This document shows positions 18,376-26,568 of a stretch of DNA of 64,000 nucleotides, one piece after another. The position numbers were made by a program, and so were the translations under genes. Source of the DNA: Nocardia amikacinitolerans NBRC 108937 (lineage in GTDB: Bacteria; Actinomycetota; Actinomycetes; Mycobacteriales; Mycobacteriaceae); NCBI RefSeq assembly GCF_001612615.1, contig NZ_BDAU01000048.1, positions 1-64,000 of the forward strand. The letters run 5' to 3'. The notes beneath the pieces were generated by a model. It was not told the DNA's origin and did not search any database. It worked only from the letters and a program-made list of their open reading frames with translations. Within the stretch, counting starts at the first letter, position 1; each line of letters starts with the position of its first letter.

Positions 18376-19518
18376 CTACGCCGTATTCGAAAGGCGGAAA
18401 TCCCGGCCGGTGACATCGGCGTAGTGACCCATCAGGTCGTCGCACACGGCGGGCCAGGTCCGGTGCAGTACGGACTTGCGTGCGGCGCCGGCGAATCGGG
18501 CGCGCAGCGCCGGGTCGCGCAGCGCGGCCACGGCGCTGGGCAGCAGTTCGGTGAACCGGTCGACCGGGAGCAGATAGCCGTTGCGGCAATGCGCGACGAG
18601 GTCGCGCGGACCGCCCGCGTCCGGCCCGATGACCGGGACACCGGAGGCCAGCGCCTCCTGCACGCCCTGGCAGAAGGTCTCGTGCTCGCCCGCGTGCACC
18701 ATCACGTCCAGGCTCGCGTACGCCTGCGCGAGTTCGTCGCCGCGGAGTTCGCCGGTGAACACCGCGTCCGGCATGAGCTGGGCCAGCCGGTTACGTTCCG
18801 GGCCGTCGCCGACGATCACCAGCTGAATGGTGGGATCGCCCGCGAGTACCGCCAGCCGCTCGACGTGCTTCTCCGGCGCAAGCCTGCCGACGAACCCGAC
18901 GACGAGTCGCTCGTGCCCGCCGAGCCAGCGCTCGCGCAGTTCCGCGCGGTGCGCCGACGGGGTGAACCTGGCGATGTCCACGCCGCGACCCCACCGGTGC
19001 ACCCGCGGGATGCCGTGCCTGGCCAGGTCTTCGGCGGCCGCGCGGGAGGGCGCCAGCGTGCGGGTCGCGCCCTCGTGGATGCGCCGCGTCCACGCCCAGG
19101 CCGCACGGCTGGCCAGCCCGAGCCCGTAGCTTTGCGCGAAGCCCGCCACGTCGGTCTGGTACACCGCGATCGTCGGCAGATCCAGGCGCAGCGCCGCGCC
19201 GAGGCCACCGGCGCCGAGCAGGAACGGGGAGGCCAGATGCACCAGGTCGGCGTCGAATTCGGCGATCGCGGCGGTGATCCCTGGCTGCGGCAGCCCGACC
19301 GGCAGCGAGCTGACCTTGGGCACCATGACCGCGGGGACCCGATGCACCGGGAAACGGCCGTATTCGCTTGCCGCTGCGGGCAGTCCGCGGGGTGTATCGG
19401 GCGCGATCACCAGCGCCTGGTGTCCGAGTTCGTCCAGGTGATCGAGCACACGGAGGACGGAATTGACGACGCCGTTCATGTTCGGCAAGAAGGACTCCGA
19501 AACGATGGCTACGCGCAC
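18376..19518 (-). CDS. mgtA: GDP-mannose-dependent alpha-mannosyltransferase (GT4)
   Basis: A GT-B glycosyltransferase of 380 residues. The N-terminal fold begins [20 protein letters not shown], and the donor-site half has [27 protein letters not shown] and the E-x7-E element [20 protein letters not shown]. Position next to menG matches Rv0557 (MgtA, formerly PimB) in M. tuberculosis, which mannosylates a glucuronic-acid diacylglycerol and feeds lipomannan-like glycolipids. The GTG at 19518 or the adjacent GTG at 19521 is the start, since homology begins at VRVAIVSES; the open frame upstream has no supporting homology. Confidence 0.9.
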   Translation of the reverse strand: MRVAIVSESFLPNMNGVVNSVLRVLDHLDELGHQALVIAPDTPRGLPAAASEYGRFPVHRVPAVMVPKVSSLPVGLPQPGITAAIAEFDADLVHLASPFLLGAGGLGAALRLDLPTIAVYQTDVAGFAQSYGLGLASRAAWAWTRRIHEGATRTLAPSRAAAEDLARHGIPRVHRWGRGVDIARFTPSAHRAELRERWLGGHERLVVGFVGRLAPEKHVERLAVLAGDPTIQLVIVGDGPERNRLAQLMPDAVFTGELRGDELAQAYASLDVMVHAGEHETFCQGVQEALASGVPVIGPDAGGPRDLVAHCRNGYLLPVDRFTELLPSAVAALRDPALRARFAGAARKSVLHRTWPAVCDDLMGHYADVTGRDFRLSNTA

Positions 19519-19632
19519 CACCTCAGCGTGACCCGTGCAGCGCGCGCCGCAGCCACGCGGACGTGAAGCGCGTGGAAAGTTCCGGCGAACTCCTAGCGCT
19601 GTCGCAGACAGTGGACGGGACACCGGCATCCG

Positions 19633-20097
19633 TCAAAACAGCGCCCGAAGTTGCGGGTCCGCCAGTCGCTCTTCGGTCGCGACCGCACCGAGCACCGCGC
19701 GCAGCGTGCTCAGCGCGTCCGAACCGAATTCCCGCACCAGGCGCTGTTCCCGATTCCGGTGGAATCGCCTTGCCGCGGCGAGGGCGGCGTTGCCGCGTTC
19801 GGTGAGGTAGAGCAGTTTCGCGCGGCCGTCGGCCGGATCGGGGCGCCGCTCCACGTAGCCGCGCTGCCGCATGTCGTCGACGATCTGCGCGGCGCCCTGC
19901 TTGCTGATCCCGAGGCGTTCGGCGAGCTCGCTGACGTTCATCGGCCGCTTGGTCAGGCAGCGGAACACGTACCCGTCGGAGCGGCCCATGTCGTCGAAAC
20001 CCTGCTCGGCCAAGGACGTTCGCAATTCGACGACGAACTGTTCGTAGGCCAGCCCGAGCAGGATGCCGAGATCCGGGTCTTGCGGAGTGGATGCCAT
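19633..20097 (-). CDS. MarR-family transcriptional regulator
   Basis: A protein of 154 residues with a central winged helix: YVFRCLTKRPMNVSELAERL, GISKQGAAQIVDDMRQRGYV and the wing RRPDPADGRAKLLYLTERG. Divergent from a small cupin gene with 65 bp between starts. A near-perfect 38-bp palindrome lies in that gap, so the protein probably represses both genes through one site. Confidence 0.9.
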   Translation of the reverse strand: MASTPQDPDLGILLGLAYEQFVVELRTSLAEQGFDDMGRSDGYVFRCLTKRPMNVSELAERLGISKQGAAQIVDDMRQRGYVERRPDPADGRAKLLYLTERGNAALAAARRFHRNREQRLVREFGSDALSTLRAVLGAVATEERLADPQLRALF

Positions 20098-20105
20098 GCC
20101 GCCAT

Positions 20106-20143
20106 GATAGACAAGCCAACTTGATCAAGCTGGCTTGTCTATC
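20106..20143. promoter_or_regulatory. MarR operator, 38-bp palindrome
   Basis: GATAGACAAGCCA (20106-20118) is mirrored by TGGCTTGTCTATC (20131-20143); the central 12 bp also pair except for one position, so 18 of 19 base pairs match. It begins 9 bp from the MarR start codon and ends 19 bp before the cupin ATG. Confidence 0.75.
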
Positions 20144-20162
20144 TCTTCTCGCAGGAGTGGCT

Positions 20163-20528
20163 ATGCACGTCATCAAGGCCGCCGAAGCGCCGCGCTTCGA
20201 GCTACCCGGTGTCGAATTCAGCGCCATGGCGGCCCCGAGCCGCGGTTCGGCGGACGTCTGTACCTGGCGGCTCACCGTCGCGCCGCACCACGTCGGCGAC
20301 GCGGCGCACGTCTTGGACCGCGACGAGGTCTTCATGGTGCTTTCCGGCGTGCTGGAGGTCAGCGGTCAGCGGCTCGGCGCGGGTGATGTCGCGATCGTGC
20401 CCGCGGGCGCGCCCATCGCGGTGGGTAATCCGGGCGACGAACCGGCCGTCGCGCACGTCGCCATCGCCGCCGGATTCCAGGCCACCATGGCCGACGGCAG
20501 CAAGCTCAGCCCGCCGTGGGCGCAGTGA
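20163..20528 (+). CDS. Cupin-domain protein
   Basis: A 121-residue single-domain beta barrel. The first cupin motif is degenerate (APHHVGDAAHVLDRDEVFMVLSGVLEV), the second is LGAGDVAIVPAGAPIAVGN. The start ATG at 20163 has AGGAG 6 nt upstream. The divergent MarR regulator and the shared palindrome show it is the regulated target. Enzymatic or ligand-binding role unknown. Confidence 0.85.
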   Translation: MHVIKAAEAPRFELPGVEFSAMAAPSRGSADVCTWRLTVAPHHVGDAAHVLDRDEVFMVLSGVLEVSGQRLGAGDVAIVPAGAPIAVGNPGDEPAVAHVAIAAGFQATMADGSKLSPPWAQ

Positions 20529-20594
20529 ATCCATCCGGCCGCCGAACTCCGGCGCGCGGTGGCGGACCAAGTCGGCGTGCGGCGGCGACCCAGC

Positions 20595-21068
20595 TCAGCG
20601 TGCCGCGGCCACGGTCACCTTCGGCTCGCGCCTGCCCGCGCGGACGATCAACCACAGCGCGGGCAAAGCCAACGCCCACACCACCACGATCACCGAGAGG
20701 GCGGGCTGGATGGCGACCCGGACGTCGCGGCCCGCCACCCGGACCAGATCGGGATCGCTGCGGCTGTACTCGACATTGATGCGCTCGCCGGCGGTCAGGT
20801 TGGTCGGGTACAGCACGCCGACCTTCGGATTGTGCGTCTCACCATCGGGTGTGACGTAGATGACCGCCGAACGCAACCGGCCTGCGGAAAGCACCTCGCC
20901 GGTGGTCACGCCCTTGTCGGAACTGATCAGGTAGTCGTTGCGCCAAGCGGCGAGCACCAGCAACACCATGAGCACGCTGACGACCGTCGCGGCGGTGAGT
21001 ACGCCGATCCTCGCCCGCCGCAGGCGGACGGTCCGCCTTTCGGACTGGCTGGTTTCCGACACCGCCAC
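20595..21068 (-). CDS. DUF3592-type membrane protein
   Basis: A 157-residue protein with two transmembrane segments (~20-42 and ~121-142) around an extracytoplasmic beta domain with VIYVTPDGETHNPKVGVLYP and ERINVEYSRSDPDLVRVAGR, the usual DUF3592 pattern. It corresponds in position to Rv0556 beside mgtA and menG in M. tuberculosis (recalled). It is divergent from the DUF2505 gene, 34 bp apart. Function unknown. Confidence 0.8.
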   Translation of the reverse strand: MAVSETSQSERRTVRLRRARIGVLTAATVVSVLMVLLVLAAWRNDYLISSDKGVTTGEVLSAGRLRSAVIYVTPDGETHNPKVGVLYPTNLTAGERINVEYSRSDPDLVRVAGRDVRVAIQPALSVIVVVWALALPALWLIVRAGRREPKVTVAAAR

Positions 21069-21102
21069 AGGCTACCGACCACCTCGACTAGCGTGTGCGG
21101 CC

Positions 21103-21609
21103 ATGTCCCGAAAATTCAGCTTCACCGTGCCCTACGCCGTCCCGGTCGAAGATCTCCACCGGGCACTCACCACCGACGACGCCTGGCGCGCCCGTTTCGC
21201 GAACGCCGAGACCGCGACACTCGAGCTGTCGCATCCGGGTGGCGCGGGCACCATCCGCATCCATATGACCGAAAAGGCCCGCAAGGACAAGATTCCCAGC
21301 ATCGTCGGCAAGGTACTGAAGAACGAACTGGTGCTCTCGCGCATCGACGACTGGCAGGCATTGGACGGCGAGATCGCCAAGGGCGTCTTCCAGGCGAGCA
21401 CCACGGGCGTCACGAGTGAGATGTCGGGCTCTTTCGAACTGCGCCCCACCGCAGAAGGGTGCGAGATCGACGTCGTCGGCACCGTCACGGTCAAGGTGTC
21501 GCTAGTCGGCGGCGCCATCGAGCCGCTGGCCGAGCAACTGTTCCACCGGGTGCTCAACAGCGAGCGCAAATTCTTCGAGGAGTGGCTCACCGCGGAGGCG
21601 ACCGCCTGA
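21103..21609 (+). CDS. DUF2505-family protein (SRPBCC-like fold)
   Basis: A protein of 168 residues beginning MSRKFSFTVPYAVPVEDLHRAL, with VTSEMSGSFELRPTAEGCEI and a C-terminal helix LFHRVLNSERKFFEEWL; these match actinobacterial DUF2505, a helix-grip ligand-binding fold. A TAGCGT box at 21089-21094 ends 8 nt before the ATG with no Shine-Dalgarno sequence, so a leaderless transcript is likely. Ligand unknown. Confidence 0.8.
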   Translation: MSRKFSFTVPYAVPVEDLHRALTTDDAWRARFANAETATLELSHPGGAGTIRIHMTEKARKDKIPSIVGKVLKNELVLSRIDDWQALDGEIAKGVFQASTTGVTSEMSGSFELRPTAEGCEIDVVGTVTVKVSLVGGAIEPLAEQLFHRVLNSERKFFEEWLTAEATA

Positions 21610-21664
21610 TCCGGTCCGTCGAATCGGGCGCCCCGCGTCGGGCGCCCGATTCCGTTCCGGCCCG

Positions 21665-22108
21665 TCACCGCGCGGCGAAGTCCTTCGGATCGAATTCCTT
21701 CTGTTCCACCAGCACCAGCCAGTTGCCGGAGTTGTCCCGGATGATCGCCTCGGTGCCGTACGGCCGTTCGGCGGGCGGCTGGATGAACTCGACGCCCTTG
21801 GCGGTGAGCTCCTCGAAGGCCTTCTGACAATTCTCGGTCCGCAGACCCAGCGCGCCGTGCGTGCCGTTGGCCAGCGCCCGGCGAACCGCCTCGGCCATGT
21901 TCTCGTCCAGCGGCGGACCGGGGATCATCAGCGTGACCTCCAGTTCCAGGTGGTCCGGGTGCGCGATGGTCACCCAGCGGAAGCCGTTCTCGCCCATGGT
22001 GACGTCGCCGGTCTCCACGAAACCGAGCTTGTCGATGTACCACCGCTTGGCCTCGTCCTGATCGGTGACGTACACGGTGACCAGGGAGATGTTCGAAATC
22101 GTCGTCAT
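21665..22108 (-). CDS. VOC-family protein
   Basis: A 147-residue protein with VOC modules: LVTVYVTDQDEAKRWYIDKL at the N-terminus, WVTIAHPDHLELEVTLM in the middle and AIIRDNSGNWLVLVEQKEFD at the end (Asn-Ser-Gly-Asn before the metal-ligand Glu). It resembles the group often next to AraC- or ArsR-type regulators. It lies 55 bp downstream of the AraC-type gene on the same strand, so menJ-araC-VOC may be one transcript. Confidence 0.85.
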   Translation of the reverse strand: MTTISNISLVTVYVTDQDEAKRWYIDKLGFVETGDVTMGENGFRWVTIAHPDHLELEVTLMIPGPPLDENMAEAVRRALANGTHGALGLRTENCQKAFEELTAKGVEFIQPPAERPYGTEAIIRDNSGNWLVLVEQKEFDPKDFAAR

Positions 22109-22163
22109 GTGCCCAGGCTATGGGCGGCCGCCGCGCTGTGGCTTCTCCGAAATTGCGGTGTCT

Positions 22164-22583
22164 TCACGGCTGTCCGCGGTCGGACAGTCCGTGCATGAAC
22201 ACGTAGCAGCCGGGAATGCGCGGCGCGCCGTCGGCGAACTTCGCCTGGTACTCCGACGGGGTGACGCCGATCAACTGGCGGAACTTGGAACTGAACGAGC
22301 CGAGGCTGGCGTAGCCGACCATCATGCAGACCTCGGTGACCGTCAGGTTGGTGGCGCGCAGCAGATCCTGCGCGCGTTCGATGCGGCGTTCGGCCAGGTA
22401 AGCGGCCGGGGTCCTGCCGTACACCGCCGCGAAGGCACGCAGGAAGTGGTACTTGGAAACCCCTGCGGCGGCGGCCAATTCGTCCAGGTTCAGCGGGTCG
22501 GCGTATTGCCGATCCGCGAGATCCCGCGCCTTGCGCAGGTGCGGAAGGAGGTAGAGCGCGGGCAATCCGCGTGGTTCGCCCAT
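22164..22583 (-). CDS. Short AraC-family DNA-binding protein
   Basis: A 139-residue protein that is almost only the AraC DNA-binding domain: first HTH LNLDELAAAAGVSKYHFLRA, second HTH LTVTEVCMMVGYASLGSFSS then KFRQLIGVTPSEYQAKF. There is no N-terminal sensor domain. The start ATG at 22583 lies 8 nt after the menJ stop, so it is translated from the menJ mRNA. Probable targets are itself or the VOC gene downstream; this is inference from position. Confidence 0.85.
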   Translation of the reverse strand: MGEPRGLPALYLLPHLRKARDLADRQYADPLNLDELAAAAGVSKYHFLRAFAAVYGRTPAAYLAERRIERAQDLLRATNLTVTEVCMMVGYASLGSFSSKFRQLIGVTPSEYQAKFADGAPRIPGCYVFMHGLSDRGQP

Positions 22584-22591
22584 CGCGTGCC

Positions 22592-23863
22592 TCAGGTGAA
22601 GGGAGGCAGGTCGTCGTAGCGCATGGACGCCCGTCCCGCGAGCCGCCATGCGCGCGCGGTGATGTCCAGGTCCTCGTCGGTGACCAGGTTGCCCATCACG
22701 CGAACCGCGGTGCGCTGCAAGTACTTCGAGCGCATCACCGGAGGGCCGCCGGTCGGGACCATGCGGGGATGGGTGGCCAGGCCCGCGATCCGGCGCGCCG
22801 CCGAGAACGTGCGACCGTAGCGTGCGCGCAGCAGATCCGGCCACAGGCCGGTGAAATCGGGGGCGTCCAGCAGGTCGGCGAGCATGTGCCCGCCCTCGAG
22901 GCCGTAGTCGATGCCCTCGCCGTTGAGCGGGTTCACGCAGCCCGCGGCGTCGCCGATCAGCACCCAGTTGCGGCCGGCCACGTTCGACACCGCGCCGCCC
23001 ATCGGCAGCAGCGCCGAGGCCACCGCGCGCAGCTCACCCTCGAACTGCCACTCCTCGTAACGCTGCGATGTGTAGTGGCGCAGCAGCGGTTTCAGCGCGA
23101 TGTGCGAGGGCCGACGCTCGGTGGCCAGCGAGCCGACGCCGATGTTGACCTCGCCGTTGCCCAGCGGGAACACCCAGCCGTAGCCGGGCACCAATTGGCC
23201 GTCGGCATCGCGCAATTCGAGGTGCGAGGTGATCCACTGATCGTCGCTGCGGCCGGACTTGATGTAGGCGCGCGCCGCGGTGCCGTACGCGAACCGCCGG
23301 TGCCAGACGCGGCCGAGCAGCTTGCCGACCGGTGAGCGCACGCCGTCCGCGACGACCAGGATGTCGCAGGCGATCTCGCGCGACCCCTCGGCCGTTCGCA
23401 CCGTCACACCCGTGACACGGTCACCCGCGCGGGTGACATCCACCACCTTCGTGCCGTCCACCATCCGCGCGCCGGACTTCACCGCCGTTTCGCGCAGCTT
23501 GTCGTCGAGTTCGGTTCGCGCGACGGCACTTCCGTAGCTCGGAAATCCGCCGCCCGGCCAGTTGAGCAGGGCTTCTCTGCCGAAGCCTGTCATCCGAAGG
23601 CCGTGGTTGACCGTGTGCGCGCGCAGCCACTCGCCGAGACCGAGGTGTTCCAGCTCCTTGGTCGCCCGCGGCGTCAGACCGTCGCCGCAGGTCTTGTCCC
23701 TCGGGAAGACCGCGGCGTCGGTGAGCAGTACGTCGCGGCCGGCGCGTGCGGCCCAGGCAGCCGCGGCGGAACCGGCCGGACCTGCGCCGACGACGAGAAC
23801 TTCGGCGCGATCGGGCAGCGGGTTTCCCCCGCGGTCCTCGGCTGAGACATCCGGTGCACCCAT
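22592..23863 (-). CDS. menJ: Menaquinone side-chain reductase, geranylgeranyl-reductase family
   Basis: A FAD-dependent oxidoreductase of 423 residues. The dinucleotide motif VVGAGPAGSAAAAWAARAGR starts at ~24; the GGR-family landmarks FPRDKTCGDGLTPRA, VADGVRSPVGKLL and the second FAD site VLIGDAAGCVNPLNGEGIDY follow. Position next to grcC1 matches Rv0561c (MenJ), which saturates the beta-isoprene unit of menaquinone. The ATG at 23863 fits the start of homology. Divergent from grcC1. Confidence 0.92.
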   Translation of the reverse strand: MGAPDVSAEDRGGNPLPDRAEVLVVGAGPAGSAAAAWAARAGRDVLLTDAAVFPRDKTCGDGLTPRATKELEHLGLGEWLRAHTVNHGLRMTGFGREALLNWPGGGFPSYGSAVARTELDDKLRETAVKSGARMVDGTKVVDVTRAGDRVTGVTVRTAEGSREIACDILVVADGVRSPVGKLLGRVWHRRFAYGTAARAYIKSGRSDDQWITSHLELRDADGQLVPGYGWVFPLGNGEVNIGVGSLATERRPSHIALKPLLRHYTSQRYEEWQFEGELRAVASALLPMGGAVSNVAGRNWVLIGDAAGCVNPLNGEGIDYGLEGGHMLADLLDAPDFTGLWPDLLRARYGRTFSAARRIAGLATHPRMVPTGGPPVMRSKYLQRTAVRVMGNLVTDEDLDITARAWRLAGRASMRYDDLPPFT

Positions 23864-24050
23864 GCGCTCAATACTTGCAGGACAGCCGGATCGGTGTCGA
23901 CGCAGGACCGCTCGCCAGGTCGGCCGATCGGGCCACGCCCAAGTGTGGAAAAGTGTCTGATACACCGCATAGTGACGGTGTTCATGGGCCGCGCGGACTG
24001 AACACGCTAGGTTCTCTACCGTGGGGTCGGACGCGGCGCTGGGAGATGAG

Positions 24051-25073
24051 ATGAGCACATCGGCTGTTAGTGATGAGAGCACGGTGGTCGCCGGGGTCGA
24101 ACTCGGAGACCCCGAGCTCGCGGCGAGCGTCCGCAACGGCCTGGAAGAGGTCGAGAAACTCCTGATCGCCGAACTCTCCGACGGCGAGGACTTCCTGCAG
24201 GACGCGGCACTGCACCTGGCGCGGGCTGGCGGCAAGCGGTTCCGTCCGCTGTTCACCATCCTCACCGGCCAGCTCGGTCCGCGCCCCACCGATCCGGCTC
24301 TGATCACCGCGGGCACCGTCGTCGAACTCGTGCACTTGGCCACGCTGTACCACGACGACGTGATGGACGAGGCCCCGATGCGCCGCGGCGCGCCGAGCGT
24401 CAACTCGCGCTGGGGCAATAACGTCGCGATCCTGGCGGGCGACTACCTGTTCGCGCACGCCTCGCGCCTCACGTCCACGCTCGGCCCCGACGCGGTCCGC
24501 ATCATCGCCGAGACCTTCGCCGAACTGGTCACCGGCCAGATGCGCGAGACCGTCGGCGCCCGCGACTCGCAGGACCCGGTCGAGCACTACCTGCGCGTCG
24601 TCTGGGAGAAGACCGGGTCGCTGATCGCCGCGGCCGGTCGTTTCGGCGGCACCTTCTCCGGCGCGCACCCCGAGCACATCGAGCGGCTGGCCCGCCTCGG
24701 CGACGCGGTCGGCACCGCCTTCCAGATCTCCGACGACATCATCGACATCTCCTCGGCCTCCGAACAGTCCGGCAAGACCCCCGGCACCGACCTGCGCGAG
24801 GGTGTGCACACCCTGCCGGTGCTCTACGCGCTCCGCGACGAGGGCGCCGAGGGCGACCGGCTGCGCAAACTGCTCGCCCGTCCGCTGGAAACCGACGAGG
24901 AGGTCGCCGAGGCGCTGGAACTGCTCGCGCACTCGCGCGGCATGGTGCTCGCCAAGGAGAAGCTGCAGGGCTACGCCGACCTGGCGCACGCCGAGCTGTC
25001 CGCGCTGCCCGCGGGCCCGGCCAACGATGCACTCGAACAGCTGGTTCGCTACACCATCGAACGCGTCGGCTGA
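24051..25073 (+). CDS. grcC1: Polyprenyl diphosphate synthase
   Basis: A trans-prenyltransferase of 340 residues that makes the long-chain allylic diphosphate used by MenA. The two aspartate-rich motifs are complete: HDDVMDE (Asp102, 103, 106) and ISDDIIDIS (Asp228, 229, 232); GGKRFRPLFT and LREGVHTLPVLYAL also fit. Two starts are possible: ATG at 24051 with GGGAG 5 nt upstream, or GTG at 24021, seven nt after a TAGGTT box (24008-24013), which would be leaderless and give 350 residues. Orthologue by position of Rv0562. Confidence 0.92.
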   Translation: MSTSAVSDESTVVAGVELGDPELAASVRNGLEEVEKLLIAELSDGEDFLQDAALHLARAGGKRFRPLFTILTGQLGPRPTDPALITAGTVVELVHLATLYHDDVMDEAPMRRGAPSVNSRWGNNVAILAGDYLFAHASRLTSTLGPDAVRIIAETFAELVTGQMRETVGARDSQDPVEHYLRVVWEKTGSLIAAAGRFGGTFSGAHPEHIERLARLGDAVGTAFQISDDIIDISSASEQSGKTPGTDLREGVHTLPVLYALRDEGAEGDRLRKLLARPLETDEEVAEALELLAHSRGMVLAKEKLQGYADLAHAELSALPAGPANDALEQLVRYTIERVG

Positions 25074-25080
25074 GTTTTTG

Positions 25081-25213
25081 GCGCGCTGGCGCGCGCGTGT
25101 TCGCGGCCTTTATGTCTCGCTGCCCAGCGGTCGAGACTCGCGACTTCGTCGCATGCGCTTCGACCGCTGGGCAGCGAGACGGCCGCGAACGGTCGCTCGT
25201 CGGGCTCGCTCCG
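25081..25213 (+). repeat. Dispersed palindromic element, complete copy
   Basis: Starts right after the grcC1 stop. Order: GCGCGCTGGCGCGCGCG leader; outer arm GTTCGCGGCC (25099-25108); inner 21-bp arm 25114-25134; 25-nt loop with GCGACTTCGTCGC (25139-25151); matching inner arm 25160-25180; outer arm GGCCGCGAAC (25181-25190); tail GGTCGCTCGTCGGGCTCGCT. Both arm pairs are perfect. Relative to the copy at 8.2 kb the inner stem differs at two positions per arm, and both changes are compensated. Possible extra role as grcC1 terminator. Confidence 0.85.
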
Positions 25214-25286
25214 TGCGGGGCTGGGAGCGGCCGGATGGTGCGTTCGTGAATGTGGTTTGGCGGGCTGCAGAGGGTTGCTCGTCGGT

Positions 25287-25378
25287 TGGGAAGCGAGACG
25301 GCCGCGAACGGTCGCTCGTCGGGCTCGCTCCGGGGTGGTTGGCAGGGTGTGGATGGTGCGTTGGCGGTCGTGGTGCGG
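25287..25378 (+). repeat. Dispersed palindromic element, truncated copy (right half and tail)
   Basis: Keeps AAGCGAGAC (25291-25299), the outer arm GGCCGCGAAC (25300-25309), the GGTCGCTCGTCGGGCTCGCT tail and a further GGTGGTTGGCAGGGTGTGGA extension shared with the next copy. The left arm and loop are missing. Confidence 0.75.
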
Positions 25379-25398
25379 CGGGTCGGGAAGCCACACGG

Positions 25399-25533
25399 GG
25401 TCGAGACTCGCGACTTCGTCGCATGCGCTTCGACCGCTGGGCAGCGAGACGGCCGCGAACGGTCGCTCGTCGGGCTCGCTCCGGGGGTGGTTGGTAGGGC
25501 GTGGACGGTGCGTCGGCGATCGTGGTGCGCCTC
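25399..25533 (+). repeat. Dispersed palindromic element, copy lacking the left arm
   Basis: Holds the loop and right arm (25401-25460) identical to the complete copy at 25.1 kb, the outer arm GGCCGCGAAC (25461-25470), the tail and the GGTGGTTGGTAGGGCGTGGA extension. With the two preceding copies it fills most of the 609-bp gap between grcC1 and htpX. That gap holds no supportable gene. Confidence 0.8.
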
Positions 25534-25682
25534 GGCCCGAAGCCCGCAGCGGGCTTGTCGTCGGTCATCCCGGCAGTACCCGGGGTCGATCATCGTCGGG
25601 AGCTAGCAGGAACTTTCCCCCGAAATCTATCGTTGATCTCGCATAACGAACTCGACGGACGGGGGAGTGGGCAAGGAGACCT

Positions 25683-26561
25683 ATGCACGGGCACGGGTAT
25701 GCGAACGGATTGAAGACATTCGGTCTGATGGTCGGGCTCTCGGCCATCATCGTGTTCGCCGGGGCAATGTTCCGCAGCCCGACGATCCTGGTGATCTCCA
25801 TCCTGCTGGCCGTCGGCATGAACGCCTGGGCCTACTTCAACAGCGACAAGCTCGCGCTCAAGGCGATGCACGCGCAGCCGGTCAGCGAGCTCGAAGCGCC
25901 CGTCATCTACCGGATCGTGCGGGAACTCGCGACGACGGCGCGCCAGCCGATGCCGCGGCTCTACATCAGCCCGACCAACGCGCCCAACGCCTTCGCCACC
26001 GGACGCAACCCGCGGCACGCCGCGGTCTGCTGTACCAGCGGCATCCTGCAAATCCTCGACGAACGCGAACTGCGCGCGGTGCTCGGCCACGAACTCTCGC
26101 ACGTCTACAACCGCGACATCCTCATCTCGTCCATCGCGGGCGCGCTCGCCGCGGTCATCTCCGGCCTCGCCAACCTCGCGTTCTTCGCCTCGGCCTTCGG
26201 CGGCCGCGGCAACGGCGGCCCGAACATCATCGGCGTGCTGCTCGTCTCCCTGCTCGGCCCGATCGCCGCCACCCTGATCAAGCTGGCCGTCTCCCGCTCC
26301 CGCGAGTACCAGGCCGACCAATCCGGCGCCGAACTCACCGGCGACCCGCTCGCGCTCGCCTCGGCACTGCGCAAGCTGGAACGCGGCGTACAGGCCGCCC
26401 CGCTGCCCCCTGAGCCGCAATTGACGGCCCAGTCGCACCTGATGATCGCCAACCCGTTCCGCACGGGCGAGCGGGCCGCACGCTGGTTCTCCACGCACCC
26501 GCCGATGGCCGAACGCATCGCCCGGCTCGAGGAAATGGCGGGCGGCCCGCGCAACTACTGA
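25683..26561 (+). CDS. htpX: Zinc metalloprotease HtpX
   Basis: A membrane M48B protease of 292 residues that degrades damaged membrane proteins. Two N-terminal transmembrane segments (~11-50) precede the catalytic [12 protein letters not shown] with His136, Glu137, His140; two further segments follow; Glu208 in SREYQAD completes the zinc site. The end [17 protein letters not shown] is typical. AAGGAG 5 nt before the ATG. Position after grcC1 matches Rv0563. Confidence 0.95.
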   Translation: MHGHGYANGLKTFGLMVGLSAIIVFAGAMFRSPTILVISILLAVGMNAWAYFNSDKLALKAMHAQPVSELEAPVIYRIVRELATTARQPMPRLYISPTNAPNAFATGRNPRHAAVCCTSGILQILDERELRAVLGHELSHVYNRDILISSIAGALAAVISGLANLAFFASAFGGRGNGGPNIIGVLLVSLLGPIAATLIKLAVSRSREYQADQSGAELTGDPLALASALRKLERGVQAAPLPPEPQLTAQSHLMIANPFRTGERAARWFSTHPPMAERIARLEEMAGGPRNY

Positions 26562-26568
26562 CCGTGGC

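Noticed and set aside
25074-25682. An insertion sequence between grcC1 and htpX
   Set aside because: No transposase-like frame is present; only a palindromic non-coding element is seen.
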